Source: a virus. From it: a stretch of 24,001 nt of DNA. A program made the position numbers and the translations under genes. Under the pieces are notes generated by a model. It was not told the origin of the DNA and did no database searches. It saw nothing but the letters and a program-made list of their open reading frames with translations. How positions within the stretch are numbered: position 1 is the first letter of the stretch; every line of letters starts with the position of its first letter. The DNA lies in the IMG/VR virus record IMGVR_UViG_3300046505_000053, positions 1 to 24,001 of that record. One strand, written 5' to 3'. Of this stretch, positions 13,175-20,527 are shown piece after piece.

Positions 13175-13209
13175 TATGAAAACTCAGGCAAGTCGATTTC
13201 TGCCTGAGT
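13175..13209 (-). terminator. Terminator of the antisense two-gene island
   Basis: On the minus strand ACTCAGGCA (13209-13201) and TGCCTGAGT (13190-13182) pair perfectly with a 10-nt loop, followed directly by TTTTC. It closes the leftward transcript of the genes at 13562 and 13233 just before it would run antisense into the portal end. Confidence 0.7.
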
Positions 13210-13232
13210 ATGAGGTGAACTATATGAAATTG

Positions 13233-13559
13233 TTAGGCGTTTTTCTTTTCGAGAATAACCTCTCCCGTGGTTGCGTCTCGGTATTGGTCGGCTCCGATGG
13301 TTTGCGGAACCAGATTAGGGCGTTCCCATCCCAACGATTCAACGTCTTTGTAGAACTGATCGAGGGTTGTTTCAACAGGTTCCTGGGCAAAACGGTCAGA
13401 TACAACGGTATAAGTGGCGGACATTTTAGACTCCTTCTGGTACATTCGGTCAATGGCGGCGGATACGATCTCTGCCTGGGTCATTTGTGTGGCCTGGCGG
13501 AGTTGCTCGATCTGGTCGAGCGTCATCTGTGGGAGGCGGTAACTGGTTGGGCGTTTCAT
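13233..13559 (-). CDS. Ribbon-helix-helix N-terminus fused to a small domain of unknown function
   Basis: The 108 residues split into two parts. Residues 1-42, starting MKRPTSYRLPQMTLDQIEQL and continuing Q-M-T-Q-A-E-I-V-S-A-A-I-D-R-M, look like a ribbon-helix-helix DNA-binding unit. From M46 (S-A-T-Y-T-V-V-S-D-R-F) a mixed domain follows that ends E-V-I-L-E-K-K-N-A. A strong AAGGAG stands 6 bases before the codon of M46 (13424), so a 63-residue product may also be made alone. The start is 2 bases after the stop of the upstream gene. An antitoxin-like or moron regulator is plausible, but no toxin partner is identifiable. Confidence 0.66.
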   Translation of the reverse strand: MKRPTSYRLPQMTLDQIEQLRQATQMTQAEIVSAAIDRMYQKESKMSATYTVVSDRFAQEPVETTLDQFYKDVESLGWERPNLVPQTIGADQYRDATTGEVILEKKNA

Positions 13560-13561
13560 GG

Positions 13562-13741
13562 TTAATCATCCGATTCGCGTGGCGCATTGTTCCACTCATA
13601 CGCGTAGTCCTCAGCCTCTTTCATGGTGTCGAATGGTTTTACGAACGTTGACCATGCTCCAATTTTGGCGGCTTTTTCAGAGGCCATTGCAACGTACTCG
13701 CCGTTTTTCTTTTCTCTTACCTGGAACATTTTTTCTGTCAT
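13562..13741 (-). CDS. Small hypothetical protein of the antisense island
   Basis: The ATG at 13741 follows AGGAGAAAACAAA and gives 59 residues beginning MTEKMFQVREKKNGEYVAMA. Two or three beta strands and a helix with M-K-E-A-E-D-Y-A-Y-E-W-N-N are suggested; an ATG 18 bases further upstream has no ribosome site. It is the promoter-proximal gene of the island and is coupled to the ribbon-helix-helix gene. The fold impression is of a small single-domain protein, but I recognise no family. Confidence 0.68.
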   Translation of the reverse strand: MTEKMFQVREKKNGEYVAMASEKAAKIGAWSTFVKPFDTMKEAEDYAYEWNNAPRESDD

Positions 13742-13767
13742 TTTGTTTTCTCCTGTCATATATATAC

Positions 13768-13796
13768 ATTGTATTGCATATTGCGCTACATGTCAA
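13768..13796 (-). promoter_or_regulatory. Strong sigma70-type promoter of the antisense island
   Basis: On the minus strand TTGACA (13796-13791) is followed after exactly 17 bases by TACAAT (13773-13768). CCCC precedes the -35 box, as at the early promoter 6357-6385. Transcription would start near 13761, about 20 bases before the first ATG. Confidence 0.82.
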
Positions 13797-13822
13797 GGGG
13801 CAAATTATGATTGAGGTCACAA

Positions 13823-15247
13823 ATGCTGCCTAGAGGTGGCCCAGCCATGCCGGTGGTAGTGGTCAGCGGGCAACCGGTGCAAGGCGGCCCAGCCAAACTG
13901 GTTTATTTCCTGTCGGCTGCCGAGGCCGCGCAGTGCGGCATTGAGGGTGGCCTGGCTACACCCGTGACGCTTATCAACGATTCAGACCTGCTCCAGAACG
14001 GCGGGCAGTATTGGCTGGACGGCGATCCGATGCCCATGCCAGTGTACGAACAGTCAAGCCAGGTTGGGATGTTGGGCGGGCCGGCGCTGGCGGTGGTGAA
14101 CACGAATATAACTCCAAACTATATCGTATGGCTCGAACCGTTTACAACCCTGGATGCCTGGACAGTGACGGGCGAGGCCGTAAACCTGTCAGGCGGTGTA
14201 GCCAGTCTTACCGACACCGGGGCAGGCGTTACTCAAATTCAATCTAAAGTAACATCGTTTATACTGCCGACAACACAATACACCTATGAGGCCGGTATAT
14301 CTGTTCCCCTGGGCCAGAAGTGCACCTACGGTCTAAACGACAACAGTGCCGCGCGCGTTACTTGTGTCATCAACGGTAATGGGAACAACACTCTTAGGTT
14401 TTCATCTCAAGGACAAGCATACGTAGATTACGCCCCAACCAATTGGGATTGTCGTCTGAAATTCAAAATCATCATTTGGGTTGATCCAGTTAACTTAATT
14501 GCGCGCCTTTATTTATACTGGAAGGATACATCGACGGCGCAGGGCCGCATGGAACAGTTTGGGGCCGCCACTTCCTTCTCATTCACGAACTTGCCGACCA
14601 AAGTAACAATATCGACAGGCGGATCAGGGACGGGCACGGTCACTGCCGAAAACATAATTATTCAGCGCGGGCCGTGGGGGGTTATTATCGGTGATTCGCT
14701 TGCTACGGGACATCCGCATTATGATCCGGTGCCATCATTCTACACACCGCAATACTGGCCTTATTCGATTGATTCTTATATGGATGTTGGTCGAAATAAT
14801 CATATACGAGTTATCAACAATGGTATCGGAGGCCAAACCAGCACAGACCTGGCAGCGCGCATAGCAACGATGGTGGTCAATATGAAACCCAAATACTGCT
14901 TCCTGGAAATAGGTGTAAACGATTCGGGTGGCGCGCTTGCAACCTATCAGGCCAACATGGGAACCATTGTAGACGCGATCAATGCCGCAGGCATAAAGCC
15001 AGTCATCTTCGAGATTGCTCCATTGGGCGGATTACCAGCAGGGCAAATTACCTGGGTAGCGAATGCAAACGCCTGGCTGCCAGGTTTCGCCGCAAGTAAG
15101 GGCGCGATTATGATCTACTGTTTCTCCGTGCTAAACAACCCTGCTGATTCAGGTCATCCGTTGCCTACTTATATGGCAGATGACGGAATCCATCTCAGCG
15201 CTGCGGGTTATCAGTTTATGGCAAGTCAAGTCAGGAATTTGATCTGA
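13823..15247 (+). CDS. Virion-type SGNH/GDSL hydrolase
   Basis: The ATG at 13823 with GAGG upstream gives 474 residues. The first 30 or so are low-complexity (R-G-G-P-A-M-P-V-V-V-V-S-G-Q-P-V-Q-G-G-P-A), an N-terminus I know from phage structural proteins. Residues about 90-280 are beta-rich with a lectin-like look. The hydrolase domain follows: block I I-I-G-D-S-L-A-T-G near 288-296 with the catalytic Ser, block II N-N-G-I-G-G-Q-T, block III L-E-I-G-V-N-D, and block V D-D-G-I-H-L-S-A-A-G near 455 with Asp and His. It likely de-esterifies a surface glycan. It sits between portal and minor head genes, an unusual place for a tail-type enzyme. Confidence 0.85.
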   Translation: MLPRGGPAMPVVVVSGQPVQGGPAKLVYFLSAAEAAQCGIEGGLATPVTLINDSDLLQNGGQYWLDGDPMPMPVYEQSSQVGMLGGPALAVVNTNITPNYIVWLEPFTTLDAWTVTGEAVNLSGGVASLTDTGAGVTQIQSKVTSFILPTTQYTYEAGISVPLGQKCTYGLNDNSAARVTCVINGNGNNTLRFSSQGQAYVDYAPTNWDCRLKFKIIIWVDPVNLIARLYLYWKDTSTAQGRMEQFGAATSFSFTNLPTKVTISTGGSGTGTVTAENIIIQRGPWGVIIGDSLATGHPHYDPVPSFYTPQYWPYSIDSYMDVGRNNHIRVINNGIGGQTSTDLAARIATMVVNMKPKYCFLEIGVNDSGGALATYQANMGTIVDAINAAGIKPVIFEIAPLGGLPAGQITWVANANAWLPGFAASKGAIMIYCFSVLNNPADSGHPLPTYMADDGIHLSAAGYQFMASQVRNLI

Positions 15248-15253
15248 GGATAT

Positions 15254-15814
15254 ATGCCTGACTACCCGGCCCCGCTGGGGGCGCTCATCCAGAAGCTATC
15301 GACCGCCATTCACGACCTGACGGCGCAGCTCGAAGCCGGCTCGATCCCGGTGAGCGACTGGCAGACCGGCATGCAAGCACTTCTGGCACGCTACCACACG
15401 GCGGCTTACATGGTTGGGCTGGACAGCACGGCGCTGTCGAAGAATGCGCTGGAAGCAATCGCCGCTCAGGTCGAGGCGCAGATGGGCTATCTAAATAACT
15501 TTGCCCTGGTAATCTCATCGGTGGGCGAATTCCAGGCGGCGTTTTACAGCCGGGCGGATATGTATTCCGGCTCGATCACGACCGAATACTGGGAGGCGAA
15601 GTCCGGATGGCTGCCGCTGCCCGCCATGCCGGGGCAGGGAACGCAGTGCGGTGGACGGTGTAAGTGTGCGTGGAGGATTGAAACATTGGATGAGAAGGCT
15701 GGAGACTTTGATTGCTATTGGGAATTGGGCGTGGCAGACCATTGTGGCACGTGTGTCGAACGTGCTGCGCAATGGAACCCGGTTCAAATTAGAGACGGGG
15801 TACTAATGCCATGA
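15254..15814 (+). CDS. Minor head protein (Mu F / SPP1 gp7-like)
   Basis: This 186-residue protein has a helical N-terminal half (L-I-Q-K-L-S-T-A-I-H-D-L and E-A-I-A-A-Q-V-E-A-Q-M). A C-terminal cysteine module reads G-G-R-C-K-C-A-W-R-I, then D-C-Y-W, then D-H-C-G-T-C-V-E-R-A, ending W-N-P-V-Q-I. The cysteine-rich end resembles the metal-binding tail of Mu gpF-like head morphogenesis proteins, though the protein is shorter than most of them. A role in head assembly or DNA entry fits its place between portal and protease. GAGGATAT precedes the ATG; the stop overlaps the next start. Confidence 0.68.
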   Translation: MPDYPAPLGALIQKLSTAIHDLTAQLEAGSIPVSDWQTGMQALLARYHTAAYMVGLDSTALSKNALEAIAAQVEAQMGYLNNFALVISSVGEFQAAFYSRADMYSGSITTEYWEAKSGWLPLPAMPGQGTQCGGRCKCAWRIETLDEKAGDFDCYWELGVADHCGTCVERAAQWNPVQIRDGVLMP

Positions 15815-16293
15815 CCGAAATTATTATGACAGCCATCATTCCCAAGAAGTTTCTGGCGCTGAACCTGGAAAAGGTTATCAATAACCAACTCGAGGAACAA
15901 TCCCGGGCGATCAAGGTTGATTTTGACCATACAACACAAACCTGGAAAGAGCGCCCGTCATTTTTCATCAAGACGATTCCCAACGGACGGCGCATCTACA
16001 CAGACAACTTCGTGTACATGCTTCTGGATCGTGGCACAAAGGCGCACAAAATCTCGGCGCGTAATGCCAAGACCCTGGCTTTCTTCGCCGGTGGATTTCG
16101 AGCGAAGAGCCGGCCCGGCTGGATCGGATCAAACAAGGGAAGCGCCGCCAGCAAGAATTTCATCACCCCGAAGTCGGTCAATCACCCCGGCTTCCCGGCG
16201 CGTGAGTACGAAGGCACGATCAAAGAGAAATGGGACAAAGAAGCGCCGCGCCAGTTCAGCCGGGCGCTGCGAGCGGAGTTGGAGAAAAGTTGA
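15811..16293 (+). CDS. HK97 gp10-like head-tail joining protein
   Basis: The 160 residues contain N-F-V-Y-M-L-L-D-R-G-T-K-A-H-K-I, then N-A-K-T-L-A-F-F-A-G-G-F, a basic Gly-rich turn and N-H-P-G-F-P-A-R-E-Y. The V-Y-x-x-L-D-x-G-T-x-x-H and H-P-G-x-x-x-R signatures are those of HK97 gp10-type neck or tail-completion proteins. A helical end with many charged residues closes the protein. The position before the protease is earlier than in HK97 itself. It starts in an ATGA junction with the minor head gene, and its TGA shares a base with the ATG of the protease gene. Confidence 0.72.
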   Translation: MTEIIMTAIIPKKFLALNLEKVINNQLEEQSRAIKVDFDHTTQTWKERPSFFIKTIPNGRRIYTDNFVYMLLDRGTKAHKISARNAKTLAFFAGGFRAKSRPGWIGSNKGSAASKNFITPKSVNHPGFPAREYEGTIKEKWDKEAPRQFSRALRAELEKS

Positions 16294-17903
16294 TGACAGA
16301 AGACTTCACCATCATGAAGCAAGCCGATGGCACATACCGCTGGGTATTGTTCTCAAGCAATGCTTTCAAAGATCGGGATGCAGAAATCGTCTCTACCAAG
16401 GCGCTGGAAGGTGACGTCGATCTGACTGACCGCCTGGGCAAGTACGGCCCACTACGCTGGTGGCATGTGGGCGAGTTTGAGTACACCGATCCGGCGGATT
16501 ACACCACCTACAAAGCCGGCCCTGGGCTGGATATTGGCGACTGCGATTTCCGCATGCTACAGGATAAAGTGCTGATCGAATCGGGCACATTCCGGGAGCA
16601 GGCGATTGGCGCTGCCCTGGCTCCTGTCGCCAAGGAGCTGCAGGCCAGCATTCGTTTCGCACACCCGCGCGACGAGCCCGACGGGGATGGTGTGTTCCAT
16701 CACGCAAAGACATTTGAAAGGTCGCTTCTACCAAAAGGGCGAGCTTCTAACCGATTTACACAACTAATTATTCAGGAGGTTGATGAAATGGCTACAGTAA
16801 AAGAGAAAATTGACGCGTTTGTCGCCCTTTTGAAGGATGCAGATCTGGTCAATACCATCCTTGGAAAGGCCGATACCATCCAGAAAGAAGCTGATGAGGC
16901 CGGTGTAGCGTCCAAGGCGGCGCTCACCAAGAAGATTGGCGACGTCGAGCACCCGGCCGGTGATTTCCTGGTGGTCGAAGACCCGAAGACAGTCACGACC
17001 TGGCACCTATGTGTGAAGGATAACGGCAAGCCAGATCATGCCTTGATGGGTGCAGCCTGGGCAGCCCTGACCGTTGGGCATCGTGGCAAGAAATACTCCG
17101 GGCCGAACAGTGCGGAGGCTAAGACCGAACTCGAGGGGATGTACAAATCCGAGAAGATGCCGCTGCCTGGCGAGGCTGCGAAAGAAGAGCAACCGGATTT
17201 GCCCGAGGGCTGGATGGATGAGGCATTTTCTGACATTGCGCCGGCTGCTGATACGCCTGCAGTCGAACCCCCCGCTATCGAGCCCGCAGCCGCAGAGGCC
17301 AAGGAACTGTCATTCGACGACATCCGCCAGGCGCTATATGTGGCGCTGAATGCCGCATTCCCCCCCGATCCAGCTACGCCTGGTGGGGTGGGCGTGATGG
17401 ATGTCTTCGACGACTGGTTTATCTACCAGAACTGGACCACCGGCGAGCTCTTCCGCCAGCTCTACTCTATCGACAACACCGGCGTGGCCGTGCTGGAAGG
17501 TGATCCCATCCAGGTCACGCGCCACACTGTTTACCTGTCGGCGGATCGCGAGCTGATGGTTGCTCAGCCGCCACAGATGGAGCCGGTGATCACCGGGCTC
17601 AAAGAACTCAAGGAACTCCTGACGACGAATGTCACTCAAAAAGATGACCTTTTGTCGTCAGTTAAAGAGGCCGCCGACGCGCAAGTAAAGCGCATTCAAA
17701 CTCTGGAAGCCGATCTGACTGCCGCGAAGGAAAAGCTGGCAGAGCTGGAAGGCGCACAGCCGCGCAGCGTCAAAGCGCTCCAGGCTGCGAGAGCATCGCA
17801 GTCCGATTCCACCGTCGTGACCGACAAGGCCAGGACGGACCATAAACCCGGACCCGATCCGGATTTCTTCAAATTTGCCACTGGCGAAGGCCAGCAAACC
17901 TAA
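16293..17903 (+). CDS. Prohead protease fused to a scaffold-like domain
   Basis: The ATG at 16293 follows GGAGAAAAGTTG and gives 536 residues. The N-terminal domain has F-K-D-R-D-A-E-I-V-S-T-K-A-L, L-R-W-W-H-V-G-E (H58), L-Q-A-S-I-R-F-A-H-P (S119) and F-E-R-S-L-L-P-K-G, matching XkdF-type serine prohead proteases with a His/Ser active site. A middle region (about 220-300) with H-L-C-V-K-D-N-G-K-P-D-H-A-L-M-G-A-A and G-K-K-Y-S-G-P is a module often carried by such proteins. The Pro/Ala-rich part and the C-terminal coiled coil (D-A-Q-V-K-R-I-Q-T-L-E-A-D-L) suit a scaffold. It would shape the prohead and then be degraded. The major capsid gene follows. Confidence 0.82.
   Translation: MTEDFTIMKQADGTYRWVLFSSNAFKDRDAEIVSTKALEGDVDLTDRLGKYGPLRWWHVGEFEYTDPADYTTYKAGPGLDIGDCDFRMLQDKVLIESGTFREQAIGAALAPVAKELQASIRFAHPRDEPDGDGVFHHAKTFERSLLPKGRASNRFTQLIIQEVDEMATVKEKIDAFVALLKDADLVNTILGKADTIQKEADEAGVASKAALTKKIGDVEHPAGDFLVVEDPKTVTTWHLCVKDNGKPDHALMGAAWAALTVGHRGKKYSGPNSAEAKTELEGMYKSEKMPLPGEAAKEEQPDLPEGWMDEAFSDIAPAADTPAVEPPAIEPAAAEAKELSFDDIRQALYVALNAAFPPDPATPGGVGVMDVFDDWFIYQNWTTGELFRQLYSIDNTGVAVLEGDPIQVTRHTVYLSADRELMVAQPPQMEPVITGLKELKELLTTNVTQKDDLLSSVKEAADAQVKRIQTLEADLTAAKEKLAELEGAQPRSVKALQAARASQSDSTVVTDKARTDHKPGPDPDFFKFATGEGQQT
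16788..17903 (+). CDS. Nested in-frame scaffold protein (internal start inside the protease gene)
   Basis: Inside the protease frame, AGGAGG (16774-16779) stands exactly 8 bases before an in-frame ATG at codon 166 (M-A-T-V-K-E-K-I-D-A-F). The 50 bases before it are A/T-rich, unlike the surrounding coding sequence, as at a true gene start. This start would yield a 371-residue product with the module and coiled coil but no protease domain. Lambda C/Nu3 shows the same arrangement, where a scaffold is translated from within the protease gene. I infer a separate scaffold protein; only experiment can confirm it. Confidence 0.6.
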   Translation: MATVKEKIDAFVALLKDADLVNTILGKADTIQKEADEAGVASKAALTKKIGDVEHPAGDFLVVEDPKTVTTWHLCVKDNGKPDHALMGAAWAALTVGHRGKKYSGPNSAEAKTELEGMYKSEKMPLPGEAAKEEQPDLPEGWMDEAFSDIAPAADTPAVEPPAIEPAAAEAKELSFDDIRQALYVALNAAFPPDPATPGGVGVMDVFDDWFIYQNWTTGELFRQLYSIDNTGVAVLEGDPIQVTRHTVYLSADRELMVAQPPQMEPVITGLKELKELLTTNVTQKDDLLSSVKEAADAQVKRIQTLEADLTAAKEKLAELEGAQPRSVKALQAARASQSDSTVVTDKARTDHKPGPDPDFFKFATGEGQQT

Positions 17904-17919
17904 AAAAAGGAGTTTTACT

Positions 17920-19383
17920 ATGACCGACCAAGTTATTGACTACGAAGTGCTGGTCGACAAGCTTTTGGCCCGAGCCAGCACGACATCCAAGGCCGTGGGG
18001 TCCACCCCCACCGGCCAGATTGGGCATGGCCCCGGCGGGCTTTTCAGCGCGCCCGGCTTGTCCAAACCCGTTTTCTCATCCCTGCTCTTACCCAGCCTGG
18101 GACTTCTGTCCAAACTCCCCGCCAAGGGGTCCAACGATACCAACCCGATCTACGGCATCATGACGGGCGTCACTGCCACAACCGGGTCAAACCCGGTGGG
18201 TGTGTGCGATGATCCGCCTTATGCCGGGTTGATGAAGCTCTGCGAGCACCAGTTCGTCTTCGGACGCCTGTCCCGCATGAGCCGTGTCATTGATCTGGAC
18301 ACCGCCGGCAAGACCTTCAATCGCGGTGATTTCACCGATCTGCAACTGATGAATAACCCCTTCGATGTGGGTGGCTTGTCGCTCTCACCGACCATGCCCG
18401 GCTCCAATCCAAGGGCAGCGGTCTACAGCGAGATCGCCAAGAACCTGTTCGAGTTTGCTGTGGCTTGGGGTCGCGACTTCGCCGGGCTGATGTACACCGG
18501 TAACCCAACCAACAACACGGCTGGTGGTGGATACAAGGAGTGGTACGGGTTGGATATCCTGATCAACACCGGCTACAAAGATGCCGAAACTGGCACCGTC
18601 TGCCCGGGCGCCGATAGCATCGTGCGCTCCTTCGCCAACGCCGAAGTAAAGACCAACGGCGCGCTTCTGGTTCGCACGATCACCAACATCTTCCGCAACT
18701 TGCGCTTCATCTCCAGCCGGGTTGGACTTGATCCTGTCACCTGGACGATCTGCATGCCATGGTCTCTGTTCTACGAGATCACCGAAGTGTGGCCTTGCGC
18801 CTACCTGACTTACCGCTGCACGTCGGACTTCTCGGCGAGTGCTCAGGTCAATATGATCGCCTCCGACCAGTTGGTCAAGATGCGCGATGACATGCGCGGC
18901 GATATCTTCACACGCAGCGGCCAGTATCTCCTGATCGACGGCCAGCGGGTAGATGTCACCATCGATGATGGCATCGCCGAGACGATGGTCGCCGGAGAGA
19001 GTTTCCGAGCCTCGATGTACTTTGTGCCCCTGACTGTTTTGGGCGGAACCCCGGTCACGTACTGGGAGTACTTCAACTACGACGGTCCCAACGGGCCGCT
19101 GGAAATGGCGAAGATATTCGCTCCTGGTGATAGCTACTTCACCTCGGACGGTGGGCGCTTCCTGTGGCACAAAAAGCCACCGACCAACTTCTGCGTGCAG
19201 ATGCTTTCCAAGACCGAGCCTCGTGTCATGCTCTTAACGCCCATGATCGCGGCTCGCCTGACCGGTATTCAGTACACGCCGCTGGCTCACGAGCGCCAGT
19301 TCGATCCGTCCGCCAGCTACTACAAGGACGGCGGAAAGACCGGCCGGGACTTCTACGGCCCGTCATATTACGCTCCGCAGTAA
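17920..19383 (+). CDS. Major capsid protein
   Basis: The ATG at 17920, 8 bases after AAGGAG, gives 487 residues. The protein lies directly behind the protease/scaffold gene and is rich in Gly, Pro and aromatic residues. It has S-A-P-G-L-S-K-P-V-F-S near the start, a G-R-L-S-R-M-S-R-V segment, P-W-S-L-F-Y-E-I-T-E-V-W-P in the middle and T-Y-W-E-Y-F-N-Y-D-G near residue 385. The size, position and lack of enzyme motifs fit the major capsid protein of an HK97-like head; it is longer than classic HK97 capsid proteins, so it may carry an inserted domain. A final aromatic tail F-Y-G-P-S-Y-Y-A-P-Q ends the protein. Next comes a hairpin with a homing endonuclease gene. Confidence 0.84.
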   Translation: MTDQVIDYEVLVDKLLARASTTSKAVGSTPTGQIGHGPGGLFSAPGLSKPVFSSLLLPSLGLLSKLPAKGSNDTNPIYGIMTGVTATTGSNPVGVCDDPPYAGLMKLCEHQFVFGRLSRMSRVIDLDTAGKTFNRGDFTDLQLMNNPFDVGGLSLSPTMPGSNPRAAVYSEIAKNLFEFAVAWGRDFAGLMYTGNPTNNTAGGGYKEWYGLDILINTGYKDAETGTVCPGADSIVRSFANAEVKTNGALLVRTITNIFRNLRFISSRVGLDPVTWTICMPWSLFYEITEVWPCAYLTYRCTSDFSASAQVNMIASDQLVKMRDDMRGDIFTRSGQYLLIDGQRVDVTIDDGIAETMVAGESFRASMYFVPLTVLGGTPVTYWEYFNYDGPNGPLEMAKIFAPGDSYFTSDGGRFLWHKKPPTNFCVQMLSKTEPRVMLLTPMIAARLTGIQYTPLAHERQFDPSASYYKDGGKTGRDFYGPSYYAPQ

Positions 19384-19409
19384 GAGCGTAGTTAGGATAT
19401 TTATAGTAT

Positions 19410-19456
19410 TCTCCCATGATCTATGTTATAATTATCAAAATATAGATCATGGGAGA
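19410..19456 (+). promoter_or_regulatory. Hairpin that hides the ribosome site of the GIY-YIG gene
   Basis: TCTCCCATGATCTAT (19410-19424) and ATAGATCATGGGAGA (19442-19456) are exact complements; G-T and T-A pairs lengthen the stem inward. The ribosome site GGGAGA before the GTG start at 19462 lies in the right arm, so a transcript coming through from the capsid gene would bury it. No U-run follows on either strand, so it is not a terminator. Confidence 0.82.
19424..19432 (+). promoter_or_regulatory. Extended -10 promoter in the hairpin loop
   Basis: TGTTATAAT (19424-19432) is a perfect extended -10 element (TGnTATAAT) inside the loop of the hairpin at 19410-19456. A start near 19439 would give a leader with only the right arm, leaving the GGGAGA ribosome site open. 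No good -35 box is seen, as is common with extended -10 promoters. Confidence 0.55.
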
Positions 19457-19461
19457 GAAAA

Positions 19462-20421
19462 GTGGAAAAACAATCTGGAGTTTATCAAATACTTTGTAAG
19501 GTTACTGGAGATAGATATATTGGATCGTCTGGAAATATACAAGCAAGAATAAGAGAGCATATATATGATCTCAGGCACTCAATTCACATTAATTATATGC
19601 TCATGGCAACTTGGGTAAGAAATGGAGAAGAGTCATTTGAGTTTTCAGTTTTGGAAATCGTCAGTGATACCTCTTTATTGTTTGAAAGAGAACAATATTG
19701 GCTTGATCTGCTTAAACCAGAACTAAATATCGCTACTAGTGCAGATAGGTCAGCATATGGTCTAAAGAGGTCTCAGGAAACGAAAGACAAAATCAGTATT
19801 GCTGCTGTAAGGCGACATGCGAATATGTCTGAAAGTAAAAAGAAATATGTAATTGAAAACATCAAGAAGGGACGCCAGGAATGGTGGAATTCTCTCACTG
19901 AAGCCGAACAACAGGAACATATTCGCAGGATTAGCAATCCGCATTCTGAAGAAACAAAGAAGGTTCTTGCTGAAAAAAGTAAAAACAACAATGCACATTA
20001 TTGGTTAGGGAAAAAAAGGTCTGATGAAACTATAGCCAAGATGAGAGCCAAAAAACAGGCAGAATGGGATCAGACCAAAGCAGAACGTGAGGAAGAAAAA
20101 TTGCGCAAGCGTGCTGAACTTGAGATAGAAATAGAACAAAGAAAAATAAATAAAGCCGAAAGGATGAGGCGTGTTCGACTTGGAAAAAAGGCATCAGAAG
20201 AAACACGCGCAAAATTACGAGAGGTTGCCCTATCTCAACAACAAGACCCTGAATATAAAAGAAAACACCATGCGGGGGTGGTAGCTGCAATGAAAGACCC
20301 CGAGGTTCTAAAACGCCTAAGCGAATCACACAAAGGCAAAAAGATGTCAGAAGAAGTAAGGGAAAACATGAGTAAGGCTCAAAAGGAACGCAGGAAACGA
20401 GAGAATGAAACTTCTTCCTGA
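19462..20421 (+). CDS. GIY-YIG homing endonuclease with NUMOD3 repeats
   Basis: The GTG start at 19462 follows GGGAGAGAAAA. The 319 residues open with a GIY-YIG nuclease domain: G-V-Y (6-8), R-Y-I-G-S-S (18-23), R-I-R-E-H (29-33), and the catalytic glutamate region F-E-R-E-Q-Y-W-L-D (74-82). Four NUMOD3-type DNA-binding repeats follow, recognisable as Y-G-L-K-R-S-Q-E-T, W-L-G-K-K-R-S-D-E-T, L-G-K-K-A-S-E-E-T and H-K-G-K-K-M-S-E-E-V. The gene is strongly A/T-rich and lysine-rich compared with flanking genes, so it is a recent guest. It is stand-alone, placed just after the capsid gene, and probably cuts a related phage's matching intergenic site so that it spreads. Confidence 0.92.
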   Translation: MEKQSGVYQILCKVTGDRYIGSSGNIQARIREHIYDLRHSIHINYMLMATWVRNGEESFEFSVLEIVSDTSLLFEREQYWLDLLKPELNIATSADRSAYGLKRSQETKDKISIAAVRRHANMSESKKKYVIENIKKGRQEWWNSLTEAEQQEHIRRISNPHSEETKKVLAEKSKNNNAHYWLGKKRSDETIAKMRAKKQAEWDQTKAEREEEKLRKRAELEIEIEQRKINKAERMRRVRLGKKASEETRAKLREVALSQQQDPEYKRKHHAGVVAAMKDPEVLKRLSESHKGKKMSEEVRENMSKAQKERRKRENETSS

Positions 20422-20527
20422 TCTTAATAATCCAGTAACTTCAACCGGCGGTATAGGGTCGCACCTGAAGAGCGGATCCCCTGGCCGCCTGACCGCCGGT
20501 GTTTCCAGGGTCACGAAAGGGACGTGA
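20405..20527 (+). CDS. Possible 40-residue protein at the endonuclease/capsid-cassette junction
   Basis: An ATG at 20405, overlapping the endonuclease end by 17 bases, opens a frame reading M-K-L-L-P-D-L-N-N-P-V-T-S-T-G-G-I-G and ending R-V-T-K-G-T. From about 20435 the base composition returns to that of the structural genes, and AGGAAACGAGAG lies before the start. It could be a real small gene, or the remnant of a gene that began near the capsid stop before the endonuclease inserted. An inverted pair ACCGGCGGT/ACCGCCGGT lies within it. Confidence 0.42.
   Translation: MKLLPDLNNPVTSTGGIGSHLKSGSPGRLTAGVSRVTKGT

Noticed and set aside
19410-19456. Hairpin as terminator of the capsid operon
   Set aside because: No T-run follows on the plus or the minus strand, and the stem instead covers a ribosome site and encloses a -10 element.
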